Under the pieces are notes generated by a model. It made no database searches. It had not been told where the DNA came from and worked only from the letters and a program-made list of their open reading frames with translations. A stretch of DNA of 64,000 bases from Labilibaculum antarcticum (GTDB lineage Bacteria > Bacteroidota > Bacteroidia > Bacteroidales > Marinifilaceae). The DNA lies in NCBI RefSeq assembly GCF_002356295.1, contig NZ_AP018042.1, forward strand, positions 558,001 through 622,000. The letters are read 5' to 3'. This document shows, piece after piece, positions 8,733 to 24,375 of this stretch (position 1 is the stretch's first letter; every line of letters starts with the position of its first letter). The position numbers and the translations under genes are program-made.

Positions 8733-11700
8733 TTATTTAATCACAATCTCATCAATTAAAAGTCCTTTATCCTCAAGCGTTTCTATTTTTATAGTATTGG
8801 CTCCACGGTCTATTTGAATTGGAACTTTTACTTTATTCCAAGAACCGCCCAAATTGTCTGTATTTGGTAAGAAAAATTTATTTTCCACAACTTTACCATT
8901 TACATTAATTTTAATGAAAGTTCCACTAGCATTCTGTATTTTAGAACTATAACGAATATATAAATCTGCATTTCCTGCTCCACCATCATTTTCTTGATAC
9001 CAGGCTACAGAAGCACCAATTTTTTTATCCATACTTACATAACCAGTACCGTTAAATTTTGCTCCTTTTGATTGAACCTTACCACTAATTATATTGGCAT
9101 CCTCAGCCTGTTCACCAATTGGAGCATCATTCCTCGAGTTTTCATTCCAAGTAAATCCTTCGTTTTTTCCAAATCGCTCTACTAAAACTTGAATTGGGAG
9201 ACCGTCAATAACTAGTAATGCTTTTACAGTAGTTTCATTGTCAATTTCGAAACTGGTTTTGTAACTCTTTGAATTAGTAGTTGGTTCGTCTCCATTTATT
9301 GTATAGAAAATTTCAATTTTTGGTTGAATTTTATTTCCTCTTAAATTGATAATTTCTGTATCGATACTTACCTTGTTAGAAGTAATTAATTTTTTCTCCC
9401 CTAAAATACAACTGGCTAAAAGGTTAATTTCTCCGGAATTGTCAGTAGATTCTATATAAGCACGTGTTAGTCCATAAAATGCTTTTCTATTATTTGGCCC
9501 CACATGTTGTTCAATATCCACTGGACTTCCGTTGTCTAAAGCTTTAATTTTTCCTGCTCCTATCACATTAAAATAGGTTCTATTTTCACCATAAGGATAA
9601 AACTCGCTTGCCTTGTCTGTAGTTGTTACCCTAACTTGTACAATATCATTTGCAGTATCTTCTAAAGATTCCCCATCAATGGATAATTTAATTTTTGAAG
9701 GTTCATTAGCCGTTTTTATAATTTCTTCTGAAACGATTTTATCATTCTTATACCCAACTGCTTTTAAAGTTCCTGGTTGCCATTTTACTAGCCACTGGCA
9801 TTGCATTTTATCCCACTTTGTTCCTGGTTTTATTTTCCCTAATGATGTGTCATTATAAAACAATTCAACCTCATCACAATTAGAATATACCCAAACAGGA
9901 ATTTCTGTTCCAAGATTAACTTTAGGATGTGTCCAATGTGGTAAGATATGTACCATTGGCTTGTTTGTCCATTGGCTTTGGTATAGATAAAATAAATCTT
10001 TTTTGAAATTTGCTAAATCTATGGCCCCTCCCATAAATGCTTTAAATGGCCATCCACCATGTACATATCCCGCTTCGCCTATATAATCATAACCTGTCCA
10101 ACGAAAAGAACCAGAATATGCTGGAATATCGCGAAGTTGTGCAATATTTAAACGAGAAGATACACGTACAGTAGCATTATCATAACTTGAATTAAAAATT
10201 TGCTTTCTATTTTTTCTATCAAATTTATCAATCCAATCATTCGTAAACACTTCTTTTTCTGTTAAATCTGGCAATACATAAGGTTTTTGGTTTTTATTTG
10301 GAAAACCATCTCTAAACCATGTTTTTGTTCTGTAATAACCTCTCACCTGCCATGTATGTGTATTCTCAGTACCAATAAAAACCTTTCCTTTTTGATTAGC
10401 CTCTAAATTTTCTAAATAGCCCTTCTTTTCGCTACTGCCATTTACCCCTAAAACATTCATATATTCTGAACCTGAATGACCTGAAGTTACTGGCCGGGTT
10501 GGATCTAAAGTGTTACACGTTTCTACCAAATCTTTAGCAACCTCACCGCCTGTTTCATTACCAACACTATAAATGACTATAGAAGGATGATTTCTATCGC
10601 GTTTGATCCAATCGGTTAAATCTTGTTTCCACCAATCATTAAAATAACGTGCTCCATAATCATTTTTGGCTTTTTTCTTCCAACCATCAAAAATTTCATC
10701 CATTACGAACATCCCCAGTTCATCACAGATATCATAAAAAACAGGAGTTTGTGGATTGTGAGCTGTTCTAATGGCATTTACTCCCATATCTTTTAATTGC
10801 TGAATTCTAAAACGAAGAATTTTATTTGGCACAGCTGCTCCTAAAGCACCAGCACTTTGATGATTACAAACACCCTGTAACTTCACGTTTTCACCATTTA
10901 ACCACATACCTGTTTCGGCTTTCCATTCAATATCTCTAACACCAAATTTAGTTTCAACAACATCTACTATTTCATTATTTAGTAGTAATTCGGTTTTTAA
11001 TCTGTAGAGATACGGATTTTCTATTGCCCAACGATTAGGTTCTTTAATTACCAACTCTGTTTTAACAATTGAATCTGAATGTATTTTTATTTCATCTTTA
11101 CTAGTAGCAACTGTATTTCCATTATTATCTATAACGGATGTGATTAATAACCCACTTTTAACTTTTAGATCTACATTAGATAAATCTGTTTCAACAAAAA
11201 CCTTTTTACCCTTAGTTTTAATAAAAATTCCATTTCTAGAAATATGGGTTTTATTTTTTATATCAATCCAAGTATGTGCATAAATACCACTACCTGTATA
11301 CCAACGTGCAGATGGTTGTTTATCATTATCAACGCGCACTGCAAAAGTTATTTTATCTGATTTTTGCACAATCTCACTAATGTCATAAGCAAAAGAAGTC
11401 CAACCATACGGTCTCGTTCCTAGCTTTTGTCCATTGGCCCATACTGTACTATTCATAAACACACCATCAAAAGCAATATCAACGTATTTTCCTTTCCATG
11501 ATTCTGGAACAGAAATGGTTTTTCTATACCATCCAAAACCTGCTGGCAAATAACCACACCCGTCTCCCATGGGGTTATTTTCCTCATACTCACCTTCTAT
11601 ACTCCAATCGTGTGGTAAATTTAAAGTTCGCCAAGATGCATCATCAAACATAACCTGCTGTGCTTCAGCTACATCTTTCTGTATGAATTTCCAATCTGTA

Positions 11701-11831
11701 TCAAAACTTAACCGTAATCTAGTATTTATTTGTTCAGAATTAGTTTTGCATCCTAGTAGTACAAAACTAATTACACAAAAAAGGGCAGCATATATTCCGA
11801 TTTTTTTACAATTATTAATATGTTTAGACAT
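8733..11831 (-). CDS. GH2 family beta-galactosidase-like lipoprotein with C-terminal accessory domains
   Basis: A 1032-residue GH2 enzyme with lipoprotein signal (FVLLGC, Cys28). Domains in order: sugar-binding jelly roll (about 40-190), immunoglobulin-like domain (195-300), TIM barrel (305-600) with acid/base Glu426 in VGNETGG and probable nucleophile Glu489 in IGTEN, a DUF4982-like region (about 640-720), a chitobiase/hexosaminidase C-terminal-like segment (about 810-870, FYTINGDEPT) and a final beta-sandwich of CBM6/CBM35 type (about 895-1032). This architecture belongs to exo-acting beta-galactosidases of PULs; the exact linkage is not known. It starts 43 bp after the stop of the next GH2 gene and is probably the last intact gene of the operon begun at 19178. 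Confidence 0.9.
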   Translation of the reverse strand: MSKHINNCKKIGIYAALFCVISFVLLGCKTNSEQINTRLRLSFDTDWKFIQKDVAEAQQVMFDDASWRTLNLPHDWSIEGEYEENNPMGDGCGYLPAGFGWYRKTISVPESWKGKYVDIAFDGVFMNSTVWANGQKLGTRPYGWTSFAYDISEIVQKSDKITFAVRVDNDKQPSARWYTGSGIYAHTWIDIKNKTHISRNGIFIKTKGKKVFVETDLSNVDLKVKSGLLITSVIDNNGNTVATSKDEIKIHSDSIVKTELVIKEPNRWAIENPYLYRLKTELLLNNEIVDVVETKFGVRDIEWKAETGMWLNGENVKLQGVCNHQSAGALGAAVPNKILRFRIQQLKDMGVNAIRTAHNPQTPVFYDICDELGMFVMDEIFDGWKKKAKNDYGARYFNDWWKQDLTDWIKRDRNHPSIVIYSVGNETGGEVAKDLVETCNTLDPTRPVTSGHSGSEYMNVLGVNGSSEKKGYLENLEANQKGKVFIGTENTHTWQVRGYYRTKTWFRDGFPNKNQKPYVLPDLTEKEVFTNDWIDKFDRKNRKQIFNSSYDNATVRVSSRLNIAQLRDIPAYSGSFRWTGYDYIGEAGYVHGGWPFKAFMGGAIDLANFKKDLFYLYQSQWTNKPMVHILPHWTHPKVNLGTEIPVWVYSNCDEVELFYNDTSLGKIKPGTKWDKMQCQWLVKWQPGTLKAVGYKNDKIVSEEIIKTANEPSKIKLSIDGESLEDTANDIVQVRVTTTDKASEFYPYGENRTYFNVIGAGKIKALDNGSPVDIEQHVGPNNRKAFYGLTRAYIESTDNSGEINLLASCILGEKKLITSNKVSIDTEIINLRGNKIQPKIEIFYTINGDEPTTNSKSYKTSFEIDNETTVKALLVIDGLPIQVLVERFGKNEGFTWNENSRNDAPIGEQAEDANIISGKVQSKGAKFNGTGYVSMDKKIGASVAWYQENDGGAGNADLYIRYSSKIQNASGTFIKINVNGKVVENKFFLPNTDNLGGSWNKVKVPIQIDRGANTIKIETLEDKGLLIDEIVIK

Positions 11832-11874
11832 AGAGTTCTATTATTACAAAAGGATTTTCACTTTAACAATTTAT

Positions 11875-17629
<5,755 letters not shown>

Positions 17630-17645
17630 GAAGAACTTAAATTGC

Positions 17646-17691
17646 AAAAATCCATTAGATCTAGTTTTTTATAAAAACTACACCCAATGGA
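17646..17691 (-). terminator. Intra-operon hairpin with T-run (possible attenuator)
   Basis: Outer arms TCCATT and AATGGA enclose an inner perfect stem TAGTTTTT/AAAAACTA (17662-17669 with 17673-17680). On the minus strand the outer stem is followed by TTTTTG. It lies between the first gene of the operon (sulfatase) and the GH-A hydrolase, so it could lower expression of the downstream enzymes. Confidence 0.5.
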
Positions 17692-17705
17692 CTTTTTATT
17701 TTCAC

Positions 17706-19178
17706 TTAAAACGAAACCTGATCGAAAGTAAATATCTCAGATGGAGTTCTGGCTTCTTTTAAGATACGCTCCATATCTTTTACTACTTTAGGATATTTTT
17801 CGGCTACATTATTTTCTTCTCCTAAATCTGTAGAAAGATCATACAATTCAATCGGTGCATCAGGATGCTTTAAAACATTATACTTTACAGCTTTCCATTT
17901 CCCTTTTCTAATCGCTTGCCTTCCTCCATTTTCATGGAACTCCCAGTACAAATATTCGTGTTGTTTTTGTTCTTCTGATTTGTTTAATAATGTTGGTAAA
18001 AAAGAAATACCATCTAAATTATCAGGAACATTTACTCCAGCTATTTCTGAAAATGTTGGAAAAACATCCCAAAATGCAGAAATCAAATCTGTTTTACTAC
18101 CAGCCTGTATTTTACCTGGCCATCTTACCATCATAGGAATACGAATACCACCTTCGTATAAATCTCTTTTAAATCCTTTAAGAAGTCCATTACTATCAAA
18201 ATATCTAGGATCTGCACCACCTTCTGTATGCGGGCCATTATCTGAAGTAAACACTATAATAGTATTATCTTCTATTCCCAAGGCTTTCACTTTATCCATG
18301 ATTTCCCCCACTTGTTTATCCATAATTTCTATCATAGCAACAAAAGCAGCGTGTCCTTCCTTTTGAGACTCATAATATCCCAATCTATAATTAGGCCCAT
18401 CATCCGTACCTTTAAATTGCTTTTCAGGCAAATATTTACCTCTGTATTTAGCCATAATGGAATCTGGCGCAATTAATTCGGCATGTGGGATAATAGTTGG
18501 CACATACATAAAGAAAGTTGTGTCTTTATTTTTTTCTAAAAACTCAAGAGCTTTTTCTTGAATTAAATTTGGTGCATATTCTTCTCTTTTGTGTCCCGAA
18601 TTACCCTTTAAAACTATAGAATCTCTATTTGACCACAAATGGTACGGATAATAATTATGACCTAAACGCTGACAGTTATACCCGTAAAAAACATCAAACC
18701 CTTGCTTAACTGGATCTCCTTCGGAACCTGGATAACCTAAACCCCATTTACCAAATGCACCCGTTACATAACCTCCTTTTTTAAGGGTTTCGGCTAAAGT
18801 ATAAGTATCATCAGGTATTGGATATTGACCTTCTGGTTGAATTTCTTTATTCCCCCTAACAGGTGTATGCCCCGTATGCATACCTGTCAGCAAAGCAGAC
18901 CTCGATGGTGCGCATACTGTACTACCTGCATAATGTTGTGTGAAAACCAGTCCTTGTGAAGCAAGTTTGTCAATATTCGGAGTGCTAAATTGTTTTTGGC
19001 CGTAACTACTCAAATCTCCATAACCAAGATCATCAGCAAGAATATAGATGATATTTGGCTTTTTCTCGTTTTCATCAGCTAAAGCCAATTCTCCACCTGC
19101 TTTATTGTATTTAATCGCACATGAGAACATACACATGACAGCAATAGCTGATAATAAAATTTGAATACCTTTTTTCAT
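17706..19178 (-). CDS. S1 family sulfatase, lipoprotein, first gene of the regulated operon
   Basis: A 490-residue protein with a lipoprotein signal (CMFSC, Cys20), ADDLGYGD at 48-55, the formylglycine motif C-A-P-S-R with Cys89, GNKEIQPEGQ near 108 and the metal-binding TSDNGPH segment near 313. It belongs to the same subgroup as the partial gene at 1-828 and the gene at 41556-42965. It is transcribed away from the hybrid regulator gene, from a promoter with the GCAACATT box, and opens the operon that continues with the GH-A hydrolase and the two GH2 enzymes. Its role would be early desulfation of the polymer or of released oligosaccharides. Confidence 0.94.
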   Translation of the reverse strand: MKKGIQILLSAIAVMCMFSCAIKYNKAGGELALADENEKKPNIIYILADDLGYGDLSSYGQKQFSTPNIDKLASQGLVFTQHYAGSTVCAPSRSALLTGMHTGHTPVRGNKEIQPEGQYPIPDDTYTLAETLKKGGYVTGAFGKWGLGYPGSEGDPVKQGFDVFYGYNCQRLGHNYYPYHLWSNRDSIVLKGNSGHKREEYAPNLIQEKALEFLEKNKDTTFFMYVPTIIPHAELIAPDSIMAKYRGKYLPEKQFKGTDDGPNYRLGYYESQKEGHAAFVAMIEIMDKQVGEIMDKVKALGIEDNTIIVFTSDNGPHTEGGADPRYFDSNGLLKGFKRDLYEGGIRIPMMVRWPGKIQAGSKTDLISAFWDVFPTFSEIAGVNVPDNLDGISFLPTLLNKSEEQKQHEYLYWEFHENGGRQAIRKGKWKAVKYNVLKHPDAPIELYDLSTDLGEENNVAEKYPKVVKDMERILKEARTPSEIFTFDQVSF

Positions 19179-19185
19179 ATATAGT

Positions 19186-19243
19186 TATATTTGAATTTCA
19201 CTAATGTGCTATAAAGTTTAACACATCAGTAAATTCAAATATA
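19186..19243. repeat. Imperfect inverted repeat with a -7 box at each end
   Basis: TATATTTGAATTT at 19186-19198 (plus strand) is repeated in inverse at 19231-19243; the similarity runs on for about nine more bases inside each arm (ACTAATGTG against ACTGATGTG). Both outer ends are perfect TAnnTTTG -7 boxes, facing each other. The right-hand one is the predicted -7 of the sulfatase operon. It lies just upstream of the sulfatase ATG and may be an operator or a leader structure. Confidence 0.75.
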
Positions 19244-19291
19244 CAGTTGAAATGAAAAATAAAAATACCAAAAGCGACCTATAAATGTTGC
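19236..19291 (-). promoter_or_regulatory. Promoter of the sulfatase/GH operon with hybrid-regulator box
   Basis: On the minus strand: GCAACATT (19291-19284), TTTG beginning 12 nt after it, a 25-nt spacer, and a perfect TAnnTTTG -7 box TATATTTG (19243-19236). Box-to--7 distance is 40 nt, the same as before susC. It would start an mRNA with a leader of roughly 50 nt before the sulfatase ATG at 19178. Confidence 0.68.
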
Positions 19292-19319
19292 ACTACAGAC
19301 CAATCCCTCTAAAACATTG

Positions 19320-19346
19320 AAAATGCAACATTACACCCCCTATTTG
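19320..19346 (+). promoter_or_regulatory. Second GCAACATT box in the divergent intergenic region
   Basis: GCAACATT at 19325-19332 on the plus strand is followed by a C-rich tract and TATTTG. These 27 nt match the susC promoter region (7590-7617 on the opposite strand) at most positions. With the box at 19284-19291 it forms an inverted pair 33 nt apart. It faces the regulator gene; I see no good -7 box 40 nt after it. Confidence 0.5.
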
Positions 19347-19436
19347 TCAGCATAATTACCCCTAAAAATAATCAGCAAGGCTAAAACATTCAGTAAACTT
19401 ATGTACTTTGCTTAAAATCTCACATCAGTCTATTAT

Positions 19437-19444
19437 GCAACATT
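19437..19444 (+). promoter_or_regulatory. Third GCAACATT box, just before the regulator start
   Basis: The same 8-mer ends 16 nt before the ATG of the regulator gene at 19461. At this place a bound activator would block rather than help transcription, so self-repression is a possibility. A single 8-mer could also occur by chance. Confidence 0.4.
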
Positions 19445-19460
19445 CTTAGTTAGAATATTT

Positions 19461-22400
19461 ATGGAAACTTTTAAAATCATAAAACTGTTTAGAAATCTCT
19501 TTGTCTTAACAACCTTACTATTAACTTCATTAACCATATTTTCACAATCTAAAACAATTAATTTTCGTAAATTAGATATTCATGGTGTATTATTTAATGC
19601 AAACGTTAGCACCTTGTTTGAAGATAGTTTTGGGTATTTATGGATAGGTAGTAATTCTGGCTTATACAAATATGATGGTCACAACATTACCGAATATCAA
19701 AATGATGTGTTTAATCCTTATTCTCTTCCAAATAATAATATAAATTCAATTTTTGAAGATGATTTTCATAATTTATGGATAGGTAGTGAAAGCTATCTAA
19801 TTACCTATAATAGAAAAAAGAACAAGTTTAAAGGCTTCTTAAAAAACAAAACTTCTATTGTTAAGAATATAACTAAAACTGGAAATATATGGGTTAGATT
19901 AGAAAATTATGGCTTGCTAAAAATTCAAACTAATGAGGATTTTAACAAAATAAATTTAGTATCTGAATTTACTCCTAAAATAAGTAAGGATATTTACAAA
20001 ATAGAGAAAACTGTAATTGCATTAATTGAAGATCGCTTGGGAAGAAATTGGATTGGAACAAATGAGGGTATTTTCATTCTAAATGCGAACGGCAAATTCA
20101 CTCCTACAAATTTTAAAGAAAAAATTGTAGGCATGAAACTTTTTGGTAATAATCAAATTATAACCATTACCCATAATGGCATGTATATTTTCGGGTATAA
20201 TAAATCGGATAGTAAATTAGAAATTCTTGAACATTATCCAAATATTTTAAATAATTTCAACTCAAATGCCACCTTAAGTACAATAGCAATTAACAAGAAA
20301 AACAATGCCCTTTGGATTGGTACAACAGATGGATTAATAAAAGCCAATAGAAAAAATAATAAATATCATTTTTCCTATTATTCAAACCATGCTAATAACA
20401 TTAACTTATTAAATAATAATATTACATCTTCAATCTTTGATACATATGGAAATCTTTGGGTTGGATCATCAAAAGGGGTAAATAAATATTTGGAAAGAAC
20501 ATCACTTTTTGAATATAATCAAATCACTACCGATAACAAATTAGCTAGCAATTTATATAGTGAAAATTACAGACATCTTTTAGTAGGGATGACCAATGGT
20601 CTATATAATTATGACAACAAAACTAAAACCAACTTAAAAATTGAAAATGATATTGGAGATGTAAGTATTATTAACAAGAGCTATGAAAAAAAAGAATTTT
20701 TTATAGCCGATAAATTAAGCATCTATAAGACTCAAAATTACAAACCTGATAAAACTAAGTTTGATTTAATGAAAATTAAAACTTACTCAAACAGAATTAA
20801 AGACATAGTCCCTATTAACAAAAACGAAGTATGGGTAGCAATTTGGGAACAAGGCATAGACATTATTAACAATGAAAATCCCTTGTCTGAATTTAAAAAA
20901 CAAATCCGAGACAAACTAAAAAACAATCATACTTCAACACTTTTATTAACTGGAGAAAATAAATTATGGATAGGCACTAGAGGTGAAGGATTATACATCG
21001 TAGATTTAGTTAATGAAAATTACAAACACTATCTACCAACATTAGAAAACGGTTTAACCTCTAATGCTATTTTAACTCTTCATGAAGATAAAAGTGGGAA
21101 TATTTGGATAGGAACCAGAGGTGGTGGTTTAAATATGTATGAAAAAAAACTAAAAATCTTTAAAAACTTCAATGATACCAATACTGCTAGTCCTAAAATT
21201 ATTTCTGCAATAGAAGAAGATATTAATGGTAATATTTGGATGAGTACTAGAGATGGTATTACGATGCTAAATTTAACAACAAAAAGATTTATGCCTTTTG
21301 GTGTTGAAGATGGAATAAATGAAAATCAATTTGTATTTAACTCTAGTAGTTCTAATGCACAAAAAACTATTTTATACTTTGGTTGTTCGGATGGTTTTTA
21401 TAGTGTATTCCCACAAAAACTAAGCACTCAAAATATTTTACCTTCTACAGTTATAACAAGTTTTTCTACACTTGGTAAAACCTTTAATAACAATTTAAAT
21501 AATACTGCAAATACGTCAAACGAAATAAATATATTTTCTGACAACCCAATTATTTTACCTTATGACCAAAATAACATTGCAGTTAACTTCTCCTCTTTAG
21601 ACCTAACTGCACCAAATAAAAACGAATATGCTTATAAATTGAAGGGACTTAATAATTATTGGGTATACACCAGTGCGTTTAATAGAAATGCCAATTATAA
21701 CGATCTTGCCCCAGGAACTTATACCTTTATGGTTAAAAGCTCTAATAGTGATGGGGTCTGGAACGAAGAACCATCAAAAGTAACCTTCACCATAGCCCCC
21801 CCCATTTGGAAAAGCACTTGGGCCATTTTAATCTATATTTTAATAGTATTATTAATAATATATATAAATGCCCTATTAATTAGAAGATGGTATTTATTGA
21901 AGAAAAATTTGGTGAGAGAAACCATAAGTAGAGAAAAAGATAATGAGCATAACAAAATGAAAATGGCTTTCTTTACAGATATTTCTCATGAGTTAAGAAC
22001 GCCATTATCCCTTATACTTGGAACCATTGAAAAAGTAGTCAAAGACAAAGAGTTTACTTTAAATCCCTTAAGTTCTCAGCGTATTTACAACAACGTACTA
22101 AGGATGCATCGCCTTATCAATCAAATTATGGATATAAGAAAATTTGATGAAGGAAAACTTCAATTAAATATCTCAAGAAATGATATTATAAGCGACATTA
22201 AAACCATCAAAAACGCCTTTAATGATTTCGCCAACAATTCGAATATAAAATATGATTTTATATCAAAAGAGAAAATACTTACAGGCTGGTATGATGTGGA
22301 TATTTTAGAAAAAATACTTTTTAATCTTCTATCAAACGCCTTTAAGTATACTAAGGAAAAAGGAGAAATAACCGTGACATTAAGCCTTATAAAACCAAAA

Positions 22401-23576
22401 GAGCCCTCAACTGATGAGCATAGTTTAAATGGTAATAAAATAAAATGTAGTGTTAGGGATAACGGTATTGGTATTCCAAAAAAGGATTTAAATTATATTT
22501 TTGACCGCTACTACCAAGCAACAAAATCACAAAGAAAACAAATTCCAGGAACTGGTATTGGCATGGAGCTTGTTCATAAACTAATTGAAAGGCACCATGG
22601 CAACATCATGGTTGAAAGTGAAGAACATGTTTATACAGAATTCACCTTTTATCTTCCAATTTATAAAAACAGATACCAGAAAAATGAGCTTATGGATAAA
22701 GGTATGCCGTTAAAGAGAAATTTCATTAAAGCTTCAGAATTTCAAGTTATCGACAAACCATCTAATGATTTTATTAACATTGAACAAAAAAAACAACATA
22801 AAAAATCAAAAATTCTTATTGTAGAAGACAATGATGATTTAAGACAAATGATTAAAGAAGAATTAAGTACAGAATTTAACATCATAGAAGCATCAGATGG
22901 AAAAGAAGGTTATGAAGTTGCATTAGAAGAAAAACCAGATCTTATTATAAGTGATATTTTGATGCCCATACAGGATGGTATTTCGATGCTTAAACAAATT
23001 AAGAAAAATCCTGAGTTTAATAACATTCCAATATTTATGTTAACGGCTAAAAACTCTAGCGAATCGAAAATTGAATGTTTGAGTCTTGGAGCTAATGATT
23101 ATATAGAAAAACCTTTTAGTTTAGATTTTTTAAAATGGAAATTAAAAAACACTTTTAAAACAAGACAAGACCTTAAAGTTAAATATAGCAAACTAATAAC
23201 TACGGCTCCTATAGATATTCAAGTAGATTCAAATGATGAGAAATTTATAAAAAAAATCATTAAAATTATTGAAGACAACATGAATAATAACATTTTGAAT
23301 GTTGAATTTCTAGCATCAGAAATAGGTATGAGTAGAGCAAATCTTTACAGAAAAGTGCAAACAATTTTAAATGATACACCTATAAATTTCATTAAAACCA
23401 TTAAACTAAAAAGAGCCGCACAATTATTAGAGCAAAACAAAATGTACATTTCTGAAGTTGCTTACATGACCGGTTTTAATAATCAAAAGTATTTCAGTAA
23501 ATGTTTTAATAAAGAATATGGGATAAGTCCAACCGAATACATTAAACAAAGCGAAGTAACCAATAAAGAAAGCTAA
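19461..23576 (+). CDS. Hybrid two-component system protein (HTCS): sensor kinase, receiver and AraC regulator in one chain
   Basis: A 1371-residue protein. After a signal peptide (TIFSQ) come many propeller repeats (about 30-690, repeated LWIGT/IWIGT motifs), a Y_Y_Y domain (about 700-780), one membrane helix (about 785-810), a HisKA domain with phospho-accepting His843 in DISHELRTP, an HATPase domain (NLLSNAFKYT, GTGIGMELV), a receiver domain (about 1115-1230) with Asp1165 in IISDILMP and an AraC-type DNA-binding domain (about 1270-1365). HTCS proteins bind a specific oligosaccharide in the periplasm and switch on the neighbouring PUL. It is divergent from the sulfatase operon; GCAACATT boxes before that operon, before susC and before this gene are its likely binding sites. 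Confidence 0.97.
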   Translation: METFKIIKLFRNLFVLTTLLLTSLTIFSQSKTINFRKLDIHGVLFNANVSTLFEDSFGYLWIGSNSGLYKYDGHNITEYQNDVFNPYSLPNNNINSIFEDDFHNLWIGSESYLITYNRKKNKFKGFLKNKTSIVKNITKTGNIWVRLENYGLLKIQTNEDFNKINLVSEFTPKISKDIYKIEKTVIALIEDRLGRNWIGTNEGIFILNANGKFTPTNFKEKIVGMKLFGNNQIITITHNGMYIFGYNKSDSKLEILEHYPNILNNFNSNATLSTIAINKKNNALWIGTTDGLIKANRKNNKYHFSYYSNHANNINLLNNNITSSIFDTYGNLWVGSSKGVNKYLERTSLFEYNQITTDNKLASNLYSENYRHLLVGMTNGLYNYDNKTKTNLKIENDIGDVSIINKSYEKKEFFIADKLSIYKTQNYKPDKTKFDLMKIKTYSNRIKDIVPINKNEVWVAIWEQGIDIINNENPLSEFKKQIRDKLKNNHTSTLLLTGENKLWIGTRGEGLYIVDLVNENYKHYLPTLENGLTSNAILTLHEDKSGNIWIGTRGGGLNMYEKKLKIFKNFNDTNTASPKIISAIEEDINGNIWMSTRDGITMLNLTTKRFMPFGVEDGINENQFVFNSSSSNAQKTILYFGCSDGFYSVFPQKLSTQNILPSTVITSFSTLGKTFNNNLNNTANTSNEINIFSDNPIILPYDQNNIAVNFSSLDLTAPNKNEYAYKLKGLNNYWVYTSAFNRNANYNDLAPGTYTFMVKSSNSDGVWNEEPSKVTFTIAPPIWKSTWAILIYILIVLLIIYINALLIRRWYLLKKNLVRETISREKDNEHNKMKMAFFTDISHELRTPLSLILGTIEKVVKDKEFTLNPLSSQRIYNNVLRMHRLINQIMDIRKFDEGKLQLNISRNDIISDIKTIKNAFNDFANNSNIKYDFISKEKILTGWYDVDILEKILFNLLSNAFKYTKEKGEITVTLSLIKPKEPSTDEHSLNGNKIKCSVRDNGIGIPKKDLNYIFDRYYQATKSQRKQIPGTGIGMELVHKLIERHHGNIMVESEEHVYTEFTFYLPIYKNRYQKNELMDKGMPLKRNFIKASEFQVIDKPSNDFINIEQKKQHKKSKILIVEDNDDLRQMIKEELSTEFNIIEASDGKEGYEVALEEKPDLIISDILMPIQDGISMLKQIKKNPEFNNIPIFMLTAKNSSESKIECLSLGANDYIEKPFSLDFLKWKLKNTFKTRQDLKVKYSKLITTAPIDIQVDSNDEKFIKKIIKIIEDNMNNNILNVEFLASEIGMSRANLYRKVQTILNDTPINFIKTIKLKRAAQLLEQNKMYISEVAYMTGFNNQKYFSKCFNKEYGISPTEYIKQSEVTNKES

Positions 23577-23731
23577 ATCAACATTGATTAATATTATGAT
23601 CGAAACAACTCTATTTTTTATTTTATATAGATCATTACTAAATACCAAAAGACATCTTTATTAAGTACGAAAAAAAGGCCCCCAAATATTAAAATTGCAG
23701 AACATCTAAATAGATACATTAAAACCGTAGA

Positions 23732-23754
23732 ATAGCAGCTTAATAAGCTGCTAT
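23732..23754. repeat. Perfect hairpin downstream of the regulator gene
   Basis: Arms ATAGCAGCTTA and TAAGCTGCTAT pair fully around one A. It lies 156 nt after the regulator stop. No T-run follows on the plus strand, so a terminator role is uncertain. Confidence 0.6.
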
Positions 23755-23914
23755 GGCTTATTACGAATAACAAAAACTCCTATTTAGATTAGAGCTAAAT
23801 CATAATTGAAAATGTTTCTATTCTTTTTTTTCCATTTACTACCTATCAGTCAAAATAGTAATCTTTAATCACTAAGCAAAATTGGTATTTTTTTTAGAGC
23901 TATCTTAACCTAAG

Positions 23915-24125
23915 ATACTAATATGAGGTTCATTCCTTTTTGTTAATGAAGAAATCGTATTAAATCCAATAATTGGTAAAACAAGCAATGTGATGACTAA
24001 AGAGTCTAAAGATATACCCGATTTTTTACAAGGCCAAAACGTTTCTTGATCTTACTATATCCTTAAATTTCAAGATGAGAAATAAGGAAGTCTGGTCTGA
24101 TCCAATTTTCTCTAAATTTGATTTT
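23915..24125 (-). pseudogene. Possible decayed transposase N-terminal region
   Basis: On the minus strand two short frames read LKFKDIVRSRNVLAL and, after a stop and a shift, SLDSLVITLLVLPIIGFN then TISSLTKRNEPHI. This pattern (FKDI, a hydrophobic LLVLP stretch, then a basic end) resembles the start of DDE transposases of Bacteroidota. The match is from memory and short, so the identity is tentative; that it is not an intact gene is clear. Confidence 0.35.
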
Positions 24126-24346
24126 TATTTCTTTAGTTTTAGAGATATCTTCGCGTAGTAACATGTTTTGTGTTTTTTGTCTAGTAATCTAGTAGTTACA
24201 ATAAAACCATGGCTTGCCTTGGCTACATGCTACTTTTATTATGCCTATAATATTCTAATTATCTGGGTGTGAAACTTGAGTTAAATAATTTCTATTTTCT
24301 GAAATTATATCCGAATAAAATGCAACAAGTTAGAGAAAGAAAAAAC

Positions 24347-24375
24347 GATAGCTTTTTAAAAGATAAAAAGCTATC
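24347..24375. repeat. Hairpin with 12-bp arms
   Basis: GATAGCTTTTTA (24347-24358) pairs perfectly with TAAAAAGCTATC (24364-24375) around a 5-nt loop. It stands alone in gene-free sequence upstream of the ABC ATPase gene. Function unknown. Confidence 0.6.

Noticed and set aside
17630-17647. TTG start six codons upstream for the GH-A hydrolase
   Set aside because: The ATG at 17629 gives a normal signal peptide; the upstream start is a rare codon and adds residues that do not fit a signal sequence.
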